From Pseudomonadota bacterium (GTDB lineage: Bacteria; Pseudomonadota; Gammaproteobacteria; Burkholderiales; Sulfuricellaceae): a DNA stretch of 8,393 nucleotides. Positions 6,241 through 8,393 of the stretch are shown one piece after another (position 1 is the stretch's first letter; every line of letters starts with the position of its first letter). The stretch covers positions 1 to 8,393 of the forward strand of contig JAJXTJ010000030.1 in the NCBI GenBank assembly GCA_021783895.1. Reading direction: 5' to 3'. The notes beneath the pieces are model-generated. The model was not told the DNA's origin. It searched no databases and saw nothing but the letters and a program-made list of their open reading frames with translations. The position numbers and the translations under genes are program-made.

Positions 6241-7146
6241 TTACTTCTTGTTGCCCTTTTTCTTGTTTTCCATCATGTCATGGATCAGTGGGGCGAGAAT
6301 TACTTCCATCGCGAAGCCCATCTTGCCGCCGGGCACCACCAGGGAATTGCGGCGTGACATGAATGAGTCGTGGATCATGTTGAGCAGGTAGGGGAAATCC
6401 ACGTTCAAGGCTTTCGGGTCTTTGAAGCGGATGACCACGAAGCTTTCGTCCGGCGTCGGGATGTCGTTGGCAATGAACGGGTTGGAGGTATCGACCGTCG
6501 GCACGCGCTGGAAGTTGATGTCGGTGCGCGAGAATTGGGGCGTAACGTAGTGAACGTAATCGGGCATGCGGCGCAGGATGGTTTCCACCGTGGCTTCTGC
6601 CGAGTAGCCGCGCTCTTTGTTGTCGCGATGGATTTTCTGTATCCATTCCAGATTGACGATCGGCACCACGCCGACACCCAGATCGACATAGCGCCCCACA
6701 TCCACGTCGCCGTCCTTTGCCAGGCCGTGCAAACCTTCGTAGAACAGGATGTCGGTGCCGCCGGGGAGATTTTCCCAGGGGGTGAATTCGCCTGCCTTCA
6801 AATCGGTGCCCAGGCGGGCATTGTGCTCTTCGGCTTCATCGGTGCTATGCAGATAATAGCGTTTTTTACCGTTACCGGACTCGCCATAGTTCTTGAACAG
6901 GGCTTCGAGCTTGTCGAAGTGGTTGGCTTTCGGTCCGAAATGGCTGAAATTGGCGTTACCCTTGGCTTCGCATATCTTTACCGCCTCGCGGTATTCCACC
7001 CTGTTGAGCGAATGGAAGCTGTCGCCTTCCACCACGGCTGCCTTGATATTTTCCCGAGTGAAAATATGTTCGAACGCGACTTTGACCGTGGTCGTGCCGG
7101 CACCGGACGACCCGGTAACCGCAATAACGGGGTGCTTTTTCGACAT
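6241..7146 (-). CDS. prk: phosphoribulokinase
   Basis: Phosphorylates ribulose 5-phosphate with ATP to ribulose 1,5-bisphosphate, the acceptor for Rubisco in the Calvin cycle; cytoplasmic. The 301-residue length fits the proteobacterial class I enzyme (about 290). The P-loop is GSSGAGTTTV (12-21), with the family's Thr in place of the usual Lys. VEGDSFHSLNR gives Asp42, His45 and Arg49, matching the Rhodobacter catalytic base and substrate residues. His100 is kept, FYEGLHG (135-141) supplies the Walker B acid Glu137, and NLEWIQKIHRDNKERG contains Lys171, Arg174, Asp175 and Arg179. The tail is lysine-rich (ENKKKGNKK). The ATG at 7146 has a good Shine-Dalgarno (GAGAGG, complement of 7155-7160). 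It is a one-gene unit with its own promoter and terminator; no Rubisco gene or cbbR is adjacent in the window. The CbbP name is equally used. Confidence 0.97.
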   Translation of the reverse strand: MSKKHPVIAVTGSSGAGTTTVKVAFEHIFTRENIKAAVVEGDSFHSLNRVEYREAVKICEAKGNANFSHFGPKANHFDKLEALFKNYGESGNGKKRYYLHSTDEAEEHNARLGTDLKAGEFTPWENLPGGTDILFYEGLHGLAKDGDVDVGRYVDLGVGVVPIVNLEWIQKIHRDNKERGYSAEATVETILRRMPDYVHYVTPQFSRTDINFQRVPTVDTSNPFIANDIPTPDESFVVIRFKDPKALNVDFPYLLNMIHDSFMSRRNSLVVPGGKMGFAMEVILAPLIHDMMENKKKGNKK

Positions 7147-7190
7147 CTGGATTTCCTCTCGCTGCTTAAGTCATTAAAAATAATAGGTCA

Positions 7191-7220
7191 AGTATAGTCG
7201 GGCGCTGCTGCTTTTGTCAC
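7191..7220 (-). promoter_or_regulatory. sigma70-type promoter of prk
   Basis: On the minus strand GTGACA (complement of 7215-7220, five of six to TTGACA) and TATACT (complement of 7191-7196, five of six to TATAAT) are separated by 18 bases. Transcription would start near 7184, giving a leader of about 38 bases that includes the Shine-Dalgarno. In many autotrophs CbbR controls prk; I cannot point to a convincing CbbR site here. Confidence 0.6.
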
Positions 7221-7337
7221 TATGTTGGGCATTCGATTCTTGAATGGAAGGATAAAAATTAAAACCCGGTTGAACCGCCAAGCCAGAAGTAGACGCCTCC
7301 AGGCGATGCCAGGAGCGCCAAGGAAATCATCTTGTTG

Positions 7338-7399
7338 GGTTGCCCTCTCTCAGGGTGGTTGCCCTCATCCCAACCTTCTCCCAGAGGGAGAAGGGGCAA
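7338..7399. repeat. REP-like intergenic inverted repeat
   Basis: The core is a perfect 9-base stem, ccttctccc (7374-7382) and gggagaagg (7386-7394), with the loop aga. It is preceded by gccctcatcccaa, and the decamer ggttgccctc occurs twice (7338-7347 and 7357-7366). The pattern 'CCCTCATCCC-AA-CCTTCTCCC-AGAGGGAGAAGGGG' in two halves is one I know from dispersed intergenic repeats in many proteobacteria. There is no T-run, so it is not an intrinsic terminator. Confidence 0.7.
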
Positions 7400-7452
7400 T
7401 GGTAAAGTGCGCTTGTTTCGATATGGCGTAAACCGAGCCGATCGTTCACGGG

Positions 7453-8393
<941 letters not shown>

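Noticed and set aside
6370..7197. Long plus-strand frame (275 codons) opposite phosphoribulokinase
   Set aside because: It is fully antisense to a gene with intact catalytic residues, its own promoter and its own terminator; it shows no motif of its own.

Overview
The window comes from a proteobacterial chromosome, most likely an autotrophic betaproteobacterium of the Nitrosomonadales kind. The grounds are a proteobacterial-type phosphoribulokinase (Calvin cycle), a NodI-type ABC ATPase, a DUF2844/DUF3443 pair of the sort known from Burkholderia and relatives, and moderately GC-rich coding DNA. This placement is inference from gene content; there is no rRNA or other marker to settle it.

Layout from left to right. 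Bases 1-261 hold no intact gene: a decayed C-terminal piece of a GNAT acetyltransferase (minus strand) and short repeated motifs. Then come six minus-strand genes: nodI (ABC ATPase, 254-1165), an alpha/beta hydrolase (1257-1865) with its own -10 element, a DUF3443 lipoprotein (1965-3659) joined by a 4-base overlap to a secreted DUF2844 protein (3656-4123), a 464-residue ankyrin-repeat protein (4473-5867), and phosphoribulokinase (6241-7146) with a recognisable promoter and a good rho-independent terminator. On the plus strand leuS (leucyl-tRNA synthetase) starts at 7536 and runs off the right edge. prk and leuS are divergent across 389 bases that hold both promoters and a strong hairpin repeat.

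The genes do not form one pathway. The clear functional unit is the DUF2844-DUF3443 pair: two exported proteins, translationally coupled. The DUF3443 C-terminal domain carries, in the right order, the landmarks of a pepsin-type aspartic protease (DTGSS, NGILGVG, DSGS, and a C-terminal WGIPFFFGRKVF block). This is the most interesting observation in the window.

The spacers record genome decay. nodI has no nodJ permease after it and ends inside the GNAT remnant. The spacer between the ankyrin gene and prk holds a plus-strand scrap of a DEAD-box RNA helicase around its Walker A motif. The spacer downstream of the ankyrin gene has short reading frames with coding-like codon use but no recognised product.
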